A stretch of DNA of 64,000 nt from Chloroflexota bacterium (GCA_005880795.1 VBGP01000012.1:22960-86959), one strand, 5' to 3'. Counted from the stretch's first letter, positions 54,479 through 63,769 are shown. A program made the numbers and translations. Notes: generated by a model from the letters alone, not told the origin.

Positions 54479-55015
54479 ATGGCAGACGCTGCAGCCACGA
54501 GGAAAGTCACTCGCCGGACATTCCTTGGCTGGTGGATGGCCCTGATCCTCGGGGCGGTGACGGTCGCCGGCGCGCTGCCGATCCTGGTCTATCTCTGGCC
54601 GGCCCCGCCCAAGGGCCAGAAGAAGGGTCCCGTGAACATCACGCTGGACAAGGCCATCGACCAGCTCAACGATGGCGAGGCGGTCAAGTTCAATGCTCCG
54701 ACCAACCCCAACACCGCCTTCATCATGGCCGACGGCGGAGGCGACAACGCGGCCGGCGACCTTGCTTTTGGAGGCTTCGCCGTGAAGACCGGGGGCAAGA
54801 CCAACGTTTTCGCCATCAACTGCTCACACCTGGGCTGCTCGGTCGCGTTGAACGAAGCGGCCAAGACATTCGACTGCCCGTGTCACGGATCGCGCTTCCA
54901 TCTCGATGGCACCGTGCTGCAGGGACCGGCTCCGGTCCCGCTTTCGCACCTGACCTGGAAGCAGGGCGATTCTCCGAACGTAATCCAGGTCGATGGCATC
55001 GTGTTGGGCTTCTGA
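54479..55015 (+). CDS. qcrA: Rieske iron-sulfur protein of a cytochrome bc complex
   Basis: A 178-residue protein. A twin-arginine-type RRTFLGWWMALILGAVTVAG segment directs folded export and serves as membrane anchor. The 2Fe-2S domain has CSHLGC and CPCHGSRFH, giving the two Cys and two His ligands. It passes electrons from menaquinol to the next carrier. Its stop overlaps the cytochrome b start (TGATG), forming a three-gene complex. Confidence 0.95.
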   Translation: MADAAATRKVTRRTFLGWWMALILGAVTVAGALPILVYLWPAPPKGQKKGPVNITLDKAIDQLNDGEAVKFNAPTNPNTAFIMADGGGDNAAGDLAFGGFAVKTGGKTNVFAINCSHLGCSVALNEAAKTFDCPCHGSRFHLDGTVLQGPAPVPLSHLTWKQGDSPNVIQVDGIVLGF

Positions 55016-55713
55016 TGGCGATTCCCCACCCTCGCGACGTCCAGCTCGCAGTCGTCAACTGGCTCGACGAGCGCTATCCGTTCACGAAGGCGATCGACGA
55101 GGCGATGTACCAGCGCGTACCCAACTTCGCCAACGCCTTCTACTACTGCTTCGGCGGGATGGTTTTCGTCCTCATCGTCTTGCAGCTTTTAACCGGGATC
55201 CTTCTCGCCATTTACTACGTCCCGGACGCGAGGGGAACCCCGCAGCCGGCCGCGTATACGAGCGTGCTCTTCATCCAGAACAACGTGTATCTCGGCTGGC
55301 TGATTCGCGGTGTCCACTTCTGGGGCGCCAACATCCTGATCCTCATGGTCTTGCTTCATATGGCGAGGGTGTACTGGACCGGGTCATACCGGGCGCCTCG
55401 CGAGCTCAACTGGATGGTGGGGGCGACCATGCTCCTGCTCATCCTTGCTTTCGCCCTCACCGGCTATCTGCTCCCGTGGGACACGAAGGCGTACTTCGCC
55501 AGTGAGGTGACGATCAAGATCATGGGCTTGCCGCCCCCGCCCCAGCTCGGCGCCTTGATCAAAACGCTTGTCCAAGGCGGCCCGGTGGTCGGTCCACCCA
55601 CCCTGCAGATCTTCTTCACCGCTCACGTGTTTCTGCTGCCCGCCCTGATCGTCCTCCTGATGTACGTGCACTTCAGGTTGATCCGGGCTCACGGGATCGC
55701 GGAGCCGCTGTGA
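55015..55713 (+). CDS. qcrB: cytochrome b6-type subunit (N-terminal cytochrome b)
   Basis: A 232-residue protein with four helices. YYCFGGMVFVLIVLQLLTGILLAIYY and GVHFWGANILILMVLLHMARVYWTGSYRAPREL supply the first heme-binding His pair and conserved GSYRAPRE; FALTGYLLPWDTKAYFA and FFTAHVFLLPALIVLLMYVHF supply the second. Length and split from the C-terminal half are as in b6f and Bacillus bc complexes. Coupled by TGATG upstream and GTGA downstream. Confidence 0.95.
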   Translation: MAIPHPRDVQLAVVNWLDERYPFTKAIDEAMYQRVPNFANAFYYCFGGMVFVLIVLQLLTGILLAIYYVPDARGTPQPAAYTSVLFIQNNVYLGWLIRGVHFWGANILILMVLLHMARVYWTGSYRAPRELNWMVGATMLLLILAFALTGYLLPWDTKAYFASEVTIKIMGLPPPPQLGALIKTLVQGGPVVGPPTLQIFFTAHVFLLPALIVLLMYVHFRLIRAHGIAEPL

Positions 55714-56393
55714 GCGAGAAAGACATCCCCAGAGAAGGCCCGGGCGCGGCGGTCGCTCCGCCGAAAGAGGTCGAGATCATCGAGCTCGATGGTCACGGCG
55801 GCCACACTCTCGAACCCGAGTGGAAGCGCCTGCCGATCGGCCCCGATCACATCCTCTACCCGCTGCTGGTCGGGATTGCTCTCTTCCCCATCCTGATGGG
55901 CGATTCCGGCCACCACCTGGCCGACGACATGCCCGACGACGAGACCCACCCGTTCTTTCCCGACCATTTCTGGCCCTACCCCGTGATCATCATCGTGATG
56001 ATGATCACGCTCGGACTACTCGCGGCCTTCGTGCAGAAAAACCTTCAGCTCGAGTCGCCGGCCGACCCGCGTGCGGTCACCATCCCGCGACCCGACTGGT
56101 ACTTCCTTTTCCTTTTCCAGTTCATCAAGCTCGGCCCCGAGCTGCTGATGGCCGTCGTCATCCCGACGGGCATCATCATCGTCTTCCTGCTGTGGCCGTT
56201 CATCGATGCCATCGCCGGTCCGCGGACTGCGAGGCGGCTGGGCTGGAAACGGTGGCCTGTGCCGGGCCGGAACCTCTACAGCGGTGCCGGCTTTGTGATC
56301 TTCCTCGTGATCATCGCGCTGCTCGAGCTTTGGGCGCTCGCCGGACCGACGGCATGCCTGCCCTGGTTCACCGGGCAGGTTTGCGGAGCTTGA
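55710..56393 (+). CDS. cytochrome bc complex subunit IV (C-terminal cytochrome b)
   Basis: A 227-residue protein with an N-terminal hydrophilic part, then about four helices. IPRPDWYFLFLFQFIKL contains the PDWY quinol-oxidation motif, the variant seen in many menaquinone-using lineages. Unlike Bacillus QcrC, no C-x2-C-H heme motif follows, so the electron acceptor from the Rieske protein is not encoded here. GTG 55710 overlaps the cytochrome b stop. Confidence 0.92.
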   Translation: MSEKDIPREGPGAAVAPPKEVEIIELDGHGGHTLEPEWKRLPIGPDHILYPLLVGIALFPILMGDSGHHLADDMPDDETHPFFPDHFWPYPVIIIVMMITLGLLAAFVQKNLQLESPADPRAVTIPRPDWYFLFLFQFIKLGPELLMAVVIPTGIIIVFLLWPFIDAIAGPRTARRLGWKRWPVPGRNLYSGAGFVIFLVIIALLELWALAGPTACLPWFTGQVCGA

Positions 56394-56400
56394 TCGAGGG

Positions 56401-56862
56401 CTAACTCCTCGAGTCGTAGAGCTGCTTGGTCAGCTCGATCTGCGCCAGGTGCTCACGCGCGTGGCCGTAGTTGGACAGCAGCCACTCGAGGCCGGGACGT
56501 GGCGGCCGGTCGCCGCGCGGACGCGGTTCGGTGAGATCGGCCGCGGTCAGCGCGCCGAGGTGCTCGTCCAGCTCCTGGTCCGCCCGGTCAAGCAGAGCAA
56601 GGAGATCCGCCGGCTCCGCCTCGACCTTGAATTCGGACTCCCGATCCCGATCAGTGGCGATCATACGCAGCGACCGGATCAGCTCCCGCTCGGAGCCGAG
56701 GGTGTGGATCACCAGGACAGCGATCGAGTTGGCTTTCGGGAGGGGGCTCCAGTTGAGGGTGCCATGGTCGAGGCCTCGGACCTGCTCGCGAAGCTTCTCG
56801 TGCACGCTGTGGTACAGCGCGCCCACCGTGGCAACAACCGTCCTCGCGCCGTCTTCATCCAT
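56401..56862 (-). CDS. DinB superfamily protein
   Basis: A 153-residue four-helix protein. LYHSVHEKLREQVRGLDHGTLNWSP, AVLVIHTLGSERELI and LLSNYGHAREHLAQIEL hold the conserved histidines of the DinB fold. It is more typical of the family than the copy at 19 kb. Substrate unknown; a thiol-dependent transferase is one possibility. ATG 56862 lies five nt after the glycosyltransferase stop on the same strand. Confidence 0.85.
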   Translation of the reverse strand: MDEDGARTVVATVGALYHSVHEKLREQVRGLDHGTLNWSPLPKANSIAVLVIHTLGSERELIRSLRMIATDRDRESEFKVEAEPADLLALLDRADQELDEHLGALTAADLTEPRPRGDRPPRPGLEWLLSNYGHAREHLAQIELTKQLYDSRS

Positions 56863-56867
56863 CGCCG

Positions 56868-58403
56868 TCAAACCTTCTCCGTCACCCGATACTCGAGGTA
56901 CCGGCCAAACAGTAATCGGGTATGGGCCTCGAAAGCAGGCAGGACACTGAGCACCAGGCCCACGATCGGGTACAGGAAGTACTGGAGGTAGATCGCACCC
57001 TTCTTCCACAGCGGCCACGAAGCCGGCTTGGGCGGCAGGATGCGGATCTCGAAGTACAGGAAGAAGATGACAGTGGAGAGCGTGATCCCCAGCAGCACAC
57101 CCGAAACGTTCCACAGCGCCTGCCCCATGTCGGTGAGCGAGAAGTCGACGCTCACCCAGATCGGCACAGAGGCTCCGAACATCAGGAGGACGGGCAAAAA
57201 GATCCAGTTCAGGTGATTGAGAAACAGGTTCATGAAACGCCGAAAGCGCAGCCAGAGCGGAATCTCCGGGTGCTTGAAGAAGCGCGCCAGGACGTAGGGC
57301 ACGTCGGTGATCCCCCACGCCCAGCGCTTGATCTGGTTGTACTGGCTCATGTGCGTGGAGGCGTAGTCACGTGAGTTGGGCGAGTCGCCGTAGATGGGCA
57401 GCCATACCGACTTGACGGAGAACCGTTTGCCGAACGTGAAGAACGCCTTCCAGTAGAACCGAGAGTCCTCGGGGATCACGTCCTTGTCCCAGTAACCCAC
57501 CTTCTGAACGAAGTCCAGGCTGCACGTATAGCTCGAGAATGCGACCAGCCGGTGCGGCTGGGAGTGCAGGAACATCTGCCACTGGGACGTGCTCGCGGAC
57601 ATGATGCGCACGGCCATGGGCACCTGCCAGATGTTGTTGTGGAACAGCGGCACCGGCTGCCAGATCACATAATCGCGCAGAGGTTCGCGGGCATGATGCC
57701 AGCTGATCCAGCCAAAGTACTCGGGGTGAACGCGGTAGTCGGAGTCGAGGTCGGTGATCAGGACCTTGCTCAGGTCGAAGCCCTCCTCGGTGAGGACCCG
57801 CACCATCCAGCGACCGCCCCAGTTCATAGCCGCCGACTTGCCGATGACGATGCCCGGCTCGAGGGGATCTTTGATGTGATAGAAGCCGCGCAGGCGGTGT
57901 CCGAACTTCTCCTTCAGCCGGGCTACGTTCTCCCAGCCGGGCTTGTCGGTCTCGCGTGTGATGATGCCGACCAGCTTCAGCTCGTCGGGGTAGTTGGCAT
58001 CCACGATCGCCTGCACCGTCCGCTCGAGGACGTGGTACGGCTCGGTGTAGGTCGGAACCACGCAGAGGTGCAGGAACTGAAGCGGATCGAGAGTCCCGGC
58101 CGCCTGGTCCGCACGGCATAGGTCGAGCCAGTCTCTCTTCATGTCCCGCCGCATCCGGAAAAGGCTGCTGTAGACGCCGATCACGACCGTGACGGCGCGC
58201 ACCACCCAGTAGGCGTCGAAGATCAGGACGGCCCAGGCGACGACGATCGCCCCGGGCAGCTTGAACACGATCGGGATCCAGGCCGGGGCCCCGAGCAGGA
58301 TCCACGTCACCGCTCCGGGGGAGGCCTCGAAAAAGCGAGCGCCGAACCGGCGGAGAGCCTGCTCCCAGGCGGGCGCCGCCGGCTGGGCCTCGAGCACGGA
58401 CAT
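56868..58403 (-). CDS. cellulose-synthase-like family 2 glycosyltransferase, membrane-bound
   Basis: A 511-residue processive-type GT2. Two helices (about 30-85) precede the catalytic domain: [28 protein letters not shown], the TDLDSDYRV metal motif, [13 protein letters not shown] (acceptor Asp) and [12 protein letters not shown], equivalent to QxxRW. Four to five C-terminal helices follow. It probably polymerises or transfers sugars across the membrane. ATG 58403 is preceded by CATAAT six nt upstream. Divergent from thioredoxin. Confidence 0.9.
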   Translation of the reverse strand: MSVLEAQPAAPAWEQALRRFGARFFEASPGAVTWILLGAPAWIPIVFKLPGAIVVAWAVLIFDAYWVVRAVTVVIGVYSSLFRMRRDMKRDWLDLCRADQAAGTLDPLQFLHLCVVPTYTEPYHVLERTVQAIVDANYPDELKLVGIITRETDKPGWENVARLKEKFGHRLRGFYHIKDPLEPGIVIGKSAAMNWGGRWMVRVLTEEGFDLSKVLITDLDSDYRVHPEYFGWISWHHAREPLRDYVIWQPVPLFHNNIWQVPMAVRIMSASTSQWQMFLHSQPHRLVAFSSYTCSLDFVQKVGYWDKDVIPEDSRFYWKAFFTFGKRFSVKSVWLPIYGDSPNSRDYASTHMSQYNQIKRWAWGITDVPYVLARFFKHPEIPLWLRFRRFMNLFLNHLNWIFLPVLLMFGASVPIWVSVDFSLTDMGQALWNVSGVLLGITLSTVIFFLYFEIRILPPKPASWPLWKKGAIYLQYFLYPIVGLVLSVLPAFEAHTRLLFGRYLEYRVTEKV

Positions 58404-58448
58404 GGCCCGATTATGGGCTGGAATACGAAATGGGCCGGCGCCCTTGTA

Positions 58449-58802
58449 ATGGACATGAACAACCTTCAGCACTTCGACGGCCCGACTTTCGAGGCCGACG
58501 TGCTCAACGCAGCGGAGCCTGTGGTCGTGGACTTCACCGCCGAGTGGTGCCCTCCGTGCCACATGCTTTCACCCGTCGTCGAGCGCCTGGCGGAAGAGTT
58601 CGCCGGCAAGGTCAAGATCGGCAAGCTCGACGTCGACGAGAACCAGGAGATCGCGATCCGCTACGGGGTGATGGGCATCCCGACGCTGGGTCTCTTCCGG
58701 GAGGGCAAGCTGGTTGACCGCATGGTCGGCTACCCCGGCGGCCCCGCCCCGATCCGCGAGTGGATCGAAAAGAGCGCCAACGTAACGATCGTCAAGAACT
58801 AA
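58449..58802 (+). CDS. trxA: thioredoxin with WCPPC active site
   Basis: A 117-residue thioredoxin. The redox motif is [13 protein letters not shown], with Pro-Pro in place of the usual Gly-Pro, which should shift the redox potential. [22 protein letters not shown] includes the cis-Pro. ATG 58449 is chosen; ATG 58455 is also possible. It is followed by a strong intrinsic terminator, so it is a monocistronic gene. Confidence 0.93.
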   Translation: MDMNNLQHFDGPTFEADVLNAAEPVVVDFTAEWCPPCHMLSPVVERLAEEFAGKVKIGKLDVDENQEIAIRYGVMGIPTLGLFREGKLVDRMVGYPGGPAPIREWIEKSANVTIVKN

Positions 58803-58813
58803 ACCGCGGGGTT

Positions 58814-58846
58814 AGGCGGTCGGGGAAATCCCGACCGCCTTTTTTT
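58814..58846 (+). terminator. intrinsic terminator of trxA
   Basis: aggcggtcggg (58814-58824) pairs with cccgaccgcct (58830-58840) with a gaaat loop, followed by seven T residues. Textbook Rho-independent terminator on the plus strand. Confidence 0.93.
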
Positions 58847-58866
58847 GTGCTGTCTGCCGGAGCGCT

Positions 58867-59241
58867 CTAGTGACCCCACATGGCCCGCTCGCCATGCTGA
58901 ACCGTTTCTGGTCCATGCTCCCCAGTTCGAATGCGTACCGCGTCTTCGACTCCGATCACGAAGATCTTGCCGTCGCCGACCTCGCCGTTGCCGGTGCGGC
59001 CGGCCACCGCGAGCTTGTCCACCACGGTGGCGATGATCTCCGACTTCATCACCGCCTCGACCTTGAGCCGCGGCCGGAGCGAGATGTGCACGGCCGCGCC
59101 GCGGTATTTTTCGGTGTATCCGCGCTGGGCGCCGCAACCCTTGACCTCGGTCACCGTCACTCCCGAGACGCCGCACTCGTCCAGCACGTCCTGGACCTCC
59201 TGCAGCCGTTCGTGGCGGATGATCGCGACGACCATCTTCAT
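58867..59241 (-). CDS. PII nitrogen regulatory protein lacking Tyr51
   Basis: A 124-residue PII protein. MKMVVAIIRHERLQEVQDVL, TVTEVKGCGAQRG and the nucleotide-binding GEVGDGKIFVIGVEDAVRIRTGE are typical. In the T-loop the E. coli GlnB segment RGAEY reads RGAAV, so the Tyr51 uridylylation site is absent, while the upstream Tyr in EKYRG remains. It should sense ATP/ADP and 2-oxoglutarate and block the AmtB channel. It lies 23 nt downstream of amtB on the same strand. Confidence 0.93.
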   Translation of the reverse strand: MKMVVAIIRHERLQEVQDVLDECGVSGVTVTEVKGCGAQRGYTEKYRGAAVHISLRPRLKVEAVMKSEIIATVVDKLAVAGRTGNGEVGDGKIFVIGVEDAVRIRTGEHGPETVQHGERAMWGH

Positions 59242-59264
59242 GGCAAATCCGCTTCCGTTTGAGC

Positions 59265-60767
59265 TCACGCCGACAACACCTCCTGGTGCGAGGCCGGCAC
59301 CGGTTCGTGGTTCGGGTGCGGGTTGACGGTCGGCGTGTCCGGCTGCCGGTACACGCCACCTGGGACCGGCATGAACGACTCGGGGTAACCCCACATGCCG
59401 TGCTCGCTGATGTCCAGGCCTTCCATCTCTTCCCTTGCCGAAACGCGCAGGCCGACCGTCTTCTTGATGATCCAGAAGAGACCGTAGCTCAATGTGAACA
59501 CGGTGACAAACGCCACCCCCACCGCGATCGCCTGCGCCCCGAGCTGGTGGAAGCTGCCGGTGTAGAACAGTCCGCCCTGGCCCACGCCGTTGAACTTCGC
59601 GAGCGCCGGGGTCGTGAACAGGCCGCAGCTCAGGGTGCCCCAGATGCCGGCCAGTCCGTGCGCCGGCAGCGCGCCGACCGGGTCGTCCAGGTACTTGTCG
59701 ATGACGAGCACGCCGCCCACGACGATCACGCCGGCGACGGCGCCGATCACGAGCGCGGCCCAGGGCTCGACGTAACCGGAGGGCGCGGTGATGGCGACGA
59801 GCGCGGCGATCGCGCCGTTGCCGATCATGCCCACGTCCATCGTCTTGGTGATCAGGTAGATCGTGGCCAGAGCCGCCACGGCGCCGGCCGCCGCGGCCAG
59901 GTTGGTGACCACGATGATGTCAGCAAAGTGGAGGTTGGTCGCGTTGAGCGTCGACCCTGGGTTGAACCCGAACCAGCCGAACCACAGGATCAGAACGCCG
60001 AGCTGGGCAAGCGGCATGTTGTGACCGGGGATCGCGTTCGACCGGCCCCGCTCGTACTTGCCGATGCGCGCGCCCAGCAGCAGAAGACCCGCCAGGCCTG
60101 CCGTCGCGCCCGTCAGGTGCACCACCGTCGAACCGGCGAAGTCCTGTGAGCCGAGCGTGGCCATCAAAAAGCCACCGCCGAACAGCTGGTGGCTGATGAG
60201 TGGATATATGAAGGCGGCAAAGGGAACGCCGAACAGGATGTAGACGATGAACTTGGTCCGCTCGATCATCGTGCCCCAGACGATCGCGAGCGAGACCGCG
60301 CAGAAGACGAACTCAAAGAACCACTTGGCGGCGGCAGGCGTGGTGCTGGCCGCGATCGCCGGGAGGTTCAGCTGCGATCCAGGGCTGAAGGTCGGGAAGA
60401 AACCGCTGCCGCCGATGAAGGCGAAAACGCCACCCGCGCCGAAGGCAAAGCCGAACCCGACCGCCCAGTAGGCGATGGAGCTCACGCTCAGGTTGGTCAC
60501 GACCTTGGCGACCACCGTGCCGACGTTCTTCATGCGGCTGAATCCGACTTCGAGCATCGCGAACCCTGCCTGCATGAACATGACCAGACAGGCGGCCACG
60601 ATCACCCAGACCGTGTCGGCTGCCACCCCGGCGGCCTGCGTCGCCGTCGGATCGTCGGCAAGCACCGCGAGCGGAATGAGCGCGGCAAGGAGTGCGACTC
60701 CGGCCGAGATTGCAAGCACGCGTCGGCGGCGAATGAGCGCTTTCCAGAAATCCATGGGTACGGGCAA
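59265..60767 (-). CDS. amtB: ammonium transporter
   Basis: A 500-residue Amt/Rh channel with a cleavable-looking first helix and 11 further helices. VWVIVAACLVMFMQAGFAMLEVGFSR, WGTMIERTKF, STVVHLTGATAGLAGLLLLG and FGWFGFNPGSTLNA include the pore His and Phe gate positions. The C-terminal tail ends with a Pro/His-rich extension. TTG 60767 is 8 nt after GGAGG, so I prefer it to ATG 60755, which has no Shine-Dalgarno. Followed by PII and divergent from glnA. Confidence 0.93.
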   Translation of the reverse strand: MPVPMDFWKALIRRRRVLAISAGVALLAALIPLAVLADDPTATQAAGVAADTVWVIVAACLVMFMQAGFAMLEVGFSRMKNVGTVVAKVVTNLSVSSIAYWAVGFGFAFGAGGVFAFIGGSGFFPTFSPGSQLNLPAIAASTTPAAAKWFFEFVFCAVSLAIVWGTMIERTKFIVYILFGVPFAAFIYPLISHQLFGGGFLMATLGSQDFAGSTVVHLTGATAGLAGLLLLGARIGKYERGRSNAIPGHNMPLAQLGVLILWFGWFGFNPGSTLNATNLHFADIIVVTNLAAAAGAVAALATIYLITKTMDVGMIGNGAIAALVAITAPSGYVEPWAALVIGAVAGVIVVGGVLVIDKYLDDPVGALPAHGLAGIWGTLSCGLFTTPALAKFNGVGQGGLFYTGSFHQLGAQAIAVGVAFVTVFTLSYGLFWIIKKTVGLRVSAREEMEGLDISEHGMWGYPESFMPVPGGVYRQPDTPTVNPHPNHEPVPASHQEVLSA

Positions 60768-61057
60768 CGACGTCACCTCCGTGTCTTCTCCCTGGCGCCA
60801 GTGGGCGCGCTGGCTGATGTCGCTCAGCCTATGGACTGCCGGTTGGCTCAAAAAACGTGCGGAGGGAACGAATTGCTCAGCAAGGCCTTGTGCGTCTTAC
60901 ACGAGAGCGCCTGGCCTGTGGATATCCCGGATTTGTGCGGAGCACACATAAAGGAAGGCTTCCAATTCGTGCCAGGCTCACCTGATCGTTTGACCGGCCG
61001 CTTCGTACGATCGCTTATACGGCCCGTCAAATCTCGGGTATTTCGTGGAGGGTGTTC
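60768..61057. promoter_or_regulatory. divergent amtB/glnA control region with glnA promoter
   Basis: This 290-bp gap holds no gene. On the plus strand TTGACC (60990-60995) and CTTATA/TTATAC (61014-61020), 18-19 bp apart, form the likely glnA promoter. A GGAGG (61047-61051) precedes the glnA ATG. A ggaag/cttcc palindrome lies at 60954-60964. A nitrogen regulator probably binds here, but no known box is clear. Confidence 0.55.
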
Positions 61058-62503
61058 ATGGCAGTAGAGACGAAGTCGGTCAGCAAGACCAGTCCGCGCG
61101 AGGTCCTGGAGCGCGCGAAGGCGGAGGGCGTGGAGGTCGTCGACGTCCGGTTCGTCGACCTACCGGGCACATGGCAGCACTTCAGCCTTCCCCTCGGTGA
61201 GCTCGAGGTCGACAGCTTCAAGGACGGCCTCGGATTCGACGGCTCGAGCATTCGTGGCTTTCAGTCGATCGATGAGAGCGACATGCTCCTCATCCCCGAC
61301 CCGGACTCGGCCACGATCGACCCGGTCCTTTCCCACAAGACGCTCTTCCTGATCTGCGACGTGGTGGACCCGATCACGCGCCAGCCCTACTCGCGCGACG
61401 CGCGCTTCATCGCCAAGAAGGCAGAGGAGCACCTGCGCAGGACGGGCATCGCCGACGTCAGCTACTGGGGGCCCGAGGCGGAGTTCTATCTCTTCAACTC
61501 GCTGCGGTTCGACCAGAACGCCCACAGCGGCTACTACTACATCGACTCGGAAGAGGGCATCTGGAACTCGGGCAAAAACTCCGAGCCCAACCTCGCATTC
61601 CGGCCGCGGCACAAGGAGGGCTACTTCCCGGTCCCGCCGACCGACAAGCTCCAGGACCTGCGCTCCGAGATCATGCTCAAGCTGATCGATGCGGGCGTCC
61701 GCGTCGAGGTGCAGCACCATGAGGTCGGCACCGCGGGCCAGGCCGAGATCGACATGCGGTTTGACTCGCTTACCAAGATGGGCGACAAGATGATGGTCTT
61801 CAAGTACGTCATCAAGAACGTCGCAGCGCAGCACGGATATGTCGCGACCTTCATGCCCAAGCCGCTCTACCAGGACAACGGCTCCGGGATGCACGTGCAC
61901 CAGAGCCTCTGGAAGGACGGCGAGAACCTCTTCGCCGACGCGCAGGGCTACGCCGGGCTGAGCCAGACCGCCGTTTACTACATCGGCGGGCTGCTCAAGC
62001 ACGCGCCTGCCCTGCTCGCGATCTGCGCGCCGACCACGAACTCGTACCGCCGGCTCGTTCCCGGTTACGAGGCGCCGATCAACCTCGTCTACTCGAAGCG
62101 CAATCGCTCGGCGTGCGTTCGCATCCCGATGTACTCGACCAACCCGAAGACCAAGCGCGTCGAATTTCGCTCTCCGGACCCGGCGGCCAACCCGTACCTC
62201 GCGTTCTCGGCCTGCCTGATGGCCGGCCTCGACGGGATCAAGCACAAGATCCTTCCGCCAGAGCCCGTGGACAAAGACATCTACGAGCTCGAGGGCGAGG
62301 AGAAGGCGAAGATCAAGTCGGTGCCCGGCTCACTTGCCGAATCGCTCGACGCGTTGGAGAAAGACCACGCGTTCTTGCTCGAGGGCGGAGTCTTCACCAA
62401 GGACGTGGTCGAGACGTGGATCGACTACAAGCGGAAGAAGGAAGTCGACGCGGTCGCGCTCCGACCGCACCCGTGGGAGTTCATGCTCTACAGCGACGTC
62501 TAG
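61058..62503 (+). CDS. glnA: glutamine synthetase, type I
   Basis: A 481-residue GSI that makes glutamine from glutamate and ammonia. VVDVRFVDLPGTWQHFSLP, GLGFDGSSIRGFQ, the EAEFYLF and NGSGMHVHQSLW metal and ATP sites, APTTNSYRRLVPGYEAP and RIPMYSTNPKTKRVEFR are canonical. DIYELEGEE corresponds to the adenylylation loop with its Tyr, so modification by GlnE is possible. ATG 61058 follows GGAGGGTG. A terminator follows. It forms a nitrogen-assimilation module with divergent amtB-PII. Confidence 0.96.
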   Translation: MAVETKSVSKTSPREVLERAKAEGVEVVDVRFVDLPGTWQHFSLPLGELEVDSFKDGLGFDGSSIRGFQSIDESDMLLIPDPDSATIDPVLSHKTLFLICDVVDPITRQPYSRDARFIAKKAEEHLRRTGIADVSYWGPEAEFYLFNSLRFDQNAHSGYYYIDSEEGIWNSGKNSEPNLAFRPRHKEGYFPVPPTDKLQDLRSEIMLKLIDAGVRVEVQHHEVGTAGQAEIDMRFDSLTKMGDKMMVFKYVIKNVAAQHGYVATFMPKPLYQDNGSGMHVHQSLWKDGENLFADAQGYAGLSQTAVYYIGGLLKHAPALLAICAPTTNSYRRLVPGYEAPINLVYSKRNRSACVRIPMYSTNPKTKRVEFRSPDPAANPYLAFSACLMAGLDGIKHKILPPEPVDKDIYELEGEEKAKIKSVPGSLAESLDALEKDHAFLLEGGVFTKDVVETWIDYKRKKEVDAVALRPHPWEFMLYSDV

Positions 62504-62518
62504 ACCGAACCACTCCGA

Positions 62519-62552
62519 GGGCCTCGGCGCGTGCCGGGGCCCTTTCTTTTTT
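62519..62552 (+). terminator. intrinsic terminator of glnA
   Basis: gggcctcggc (62519-62528) pairs with gccggggccc (62533-62542) with one G-U, loop gcgt, then tttctttttt. Strong Rho-independent terminator. Its T-run overlaps the candidate -10 (TAGACT) of the next gene. Confidence 0.9.
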
Positions 62553-62557
62553 AGACT
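62552..62557 (+). promoter_or_regulatory. candidate -10 element for the SecY-like gene, leaderless-type
   Basis: TAGACT ends 9 nt before the TTG start at 62567, directly after the glnA terminator. No Shine-Dalgarno is present. Confidence 0.3.
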
Positions 62558-62566
62558 TCGATCACC

Positions 62567-63763
62567 TTGGCGCGGCTGTGGGGGCTGATCGACCGACGGG
62601 CGCTCGTGGTGACTGCCGCGTGCCTGGTCATGTGGCGAGTGCTGGATCAGATCCCGCTTTCCGACGTGACTCATACCTTCATCTCGGCCAGGCTCTCCAG
62701 CCTGAGCATCGGTCCGGAATTCTTTGCCGCGATCGGGCCCAACAGCCTTCCGTTCGCGTCCTGGAGCATCGGCTATGAGGGGATTGCACCGTACGTCGAG
62801 GCCCTCGTCCTGATGAGCGTGCTCACGGCGGTGTCCGCCCGGCTGCAAGCCATGGCCGCCCACCCCGATGGACGACAAATCCTCGCCCGCTGGACCCGGG
62901 TGATTGCGCTGCTGTTAGCCCTGGGGCAGGCGTACGGCTTGACCGTGCTCTACCAGTTTGGGAACCCACCCGTTTTTGGGCCGCTCGACTGGTCGGCGCG
63001 CCTCGCCGTGTGCCTCGCGCTCGCCGGTGGCACGGCGATCACGATTCTCCTGGCCGACGCGCTCGACGACTTCGGGCTGGGCTTCGGCTACGGCGCAGTG
63101 ATCCTTTTCGCGCTCGCGCCCCTCGGATTCGAGGTGCACCGGCTCGCCGGCTATTTCGCCTCCACCCCCTCGATTGACGCCCTCTACCGACCTGTTGCGT
63201 TGTGGGCGTCTTTCACGATCGGCATGATTGCTGCCGGCGTCGCGGCGCTGCTCGCAGTGCGGCGAGTCGCCGGCACCGAGCTGCGTCTTCTCATGCCGGG
63301 CGTGCTGCGTCCGACTCAGTTCGCTGCCGCGCTCCTCTCGATTCCCGTCTGGGCCGCCAACAATTCCTACACGAACTTCCCGGCAGCACAGTGGATCTAC
63401 GACAACTGGCGGTCTTATGGTCGGAACGGCTTGCCAAACGTAGGCTACCTTCTGATCTACGCGGGGCTCCTGGTCGGCTTCGCTCTCTTCGTTGTTGTGC
63501 TCGATGATCGCCTGAAGCCAATGCCTTCGCGTCTCAGACCACATGCCTTGCGACTCGGCGTGATCAGTGGGCTGGTCCTGGCGTTTGCAGTGATCGCCGT
63601 GCCGGTGGTCGATCGTTTCCTGACGCGTGCGTCGGGATTTGAAATCCCAATCACCGGCGCCGATCTCTTGCTCCTCGTGGCGGTGATCCTGTTCGCCGTT
63701 CGCGCCATCGAGGGACATCGGCCGAATGTTCCGTTGACGGCTTCACCGAGCGGCCTGCCCTAG
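62567..63763 (+). CDS. divergent SecY-like membrane protein
   Basis: A 398-residue protein with about ten helices. The region about 40-130 follows the SecY pattern: a plug-like stretch, then WSIGYEGIAPYVEALVLMSV (compare the SecY helix ending in G-I-x-PYI-x-AS), HPDGRQILARWTRVIALLLALGQAYG (compare EGR..I.R.TR...LA..Q..G). ELRLLMPGVLRPTQFAAALL resembles the SecY loop before helix 7 (LK-x-N-x-AGVIP-x-IFA). The conserved cytoplasmic C5-C6 elements are weak, so this is a paralogue of unknown job. TTG start at 62567. Confidence 0.65.
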   Translation: MARLWGLIDRRALVVTAACLVMWRVLDQIPLSDVTHTFISARLSSLSIGPEFFAAIGPNSLPFASWSIGYEGIAPYVEALVLMSVLTAVSARLQAMAAHPDGRQILARWTRVIALLLALGQAYGLTVLYQFGNPPVFGPLDWSARLAVCLALAGGTAITILLADALDDFGLGFGYGAVILFALAPLGFEVHRLAGYFASTPSIDALYRPVALWASFTIGMIAAGVAALLAVRRVAGTELRLLMPGVLRPTQFAAALLSIPVWAANNSYTNFPAAQWIYDNWRSYGRNGLPNVGYLLIYAGLLVGFALFVVVLDDRLKPMPSRLRPHALRLGVISGLVLAFAVIAVPVVDRFLTRASGFEIPITGADLLLLVAVILFAVRAIEGHRPNVPLTASPSGLP

Positions 63764-63769
63764 ATGAAT

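Noticed and set aside
54187..55014. Plus-strand frame continuous with cytochrome b extending into trpS and the Rieske gene
   Set aside because: Upstream translation is Gly/Arg/Pro-rich shadow sequence; cytochrome b starts at the ATG in the TGATG overlap.
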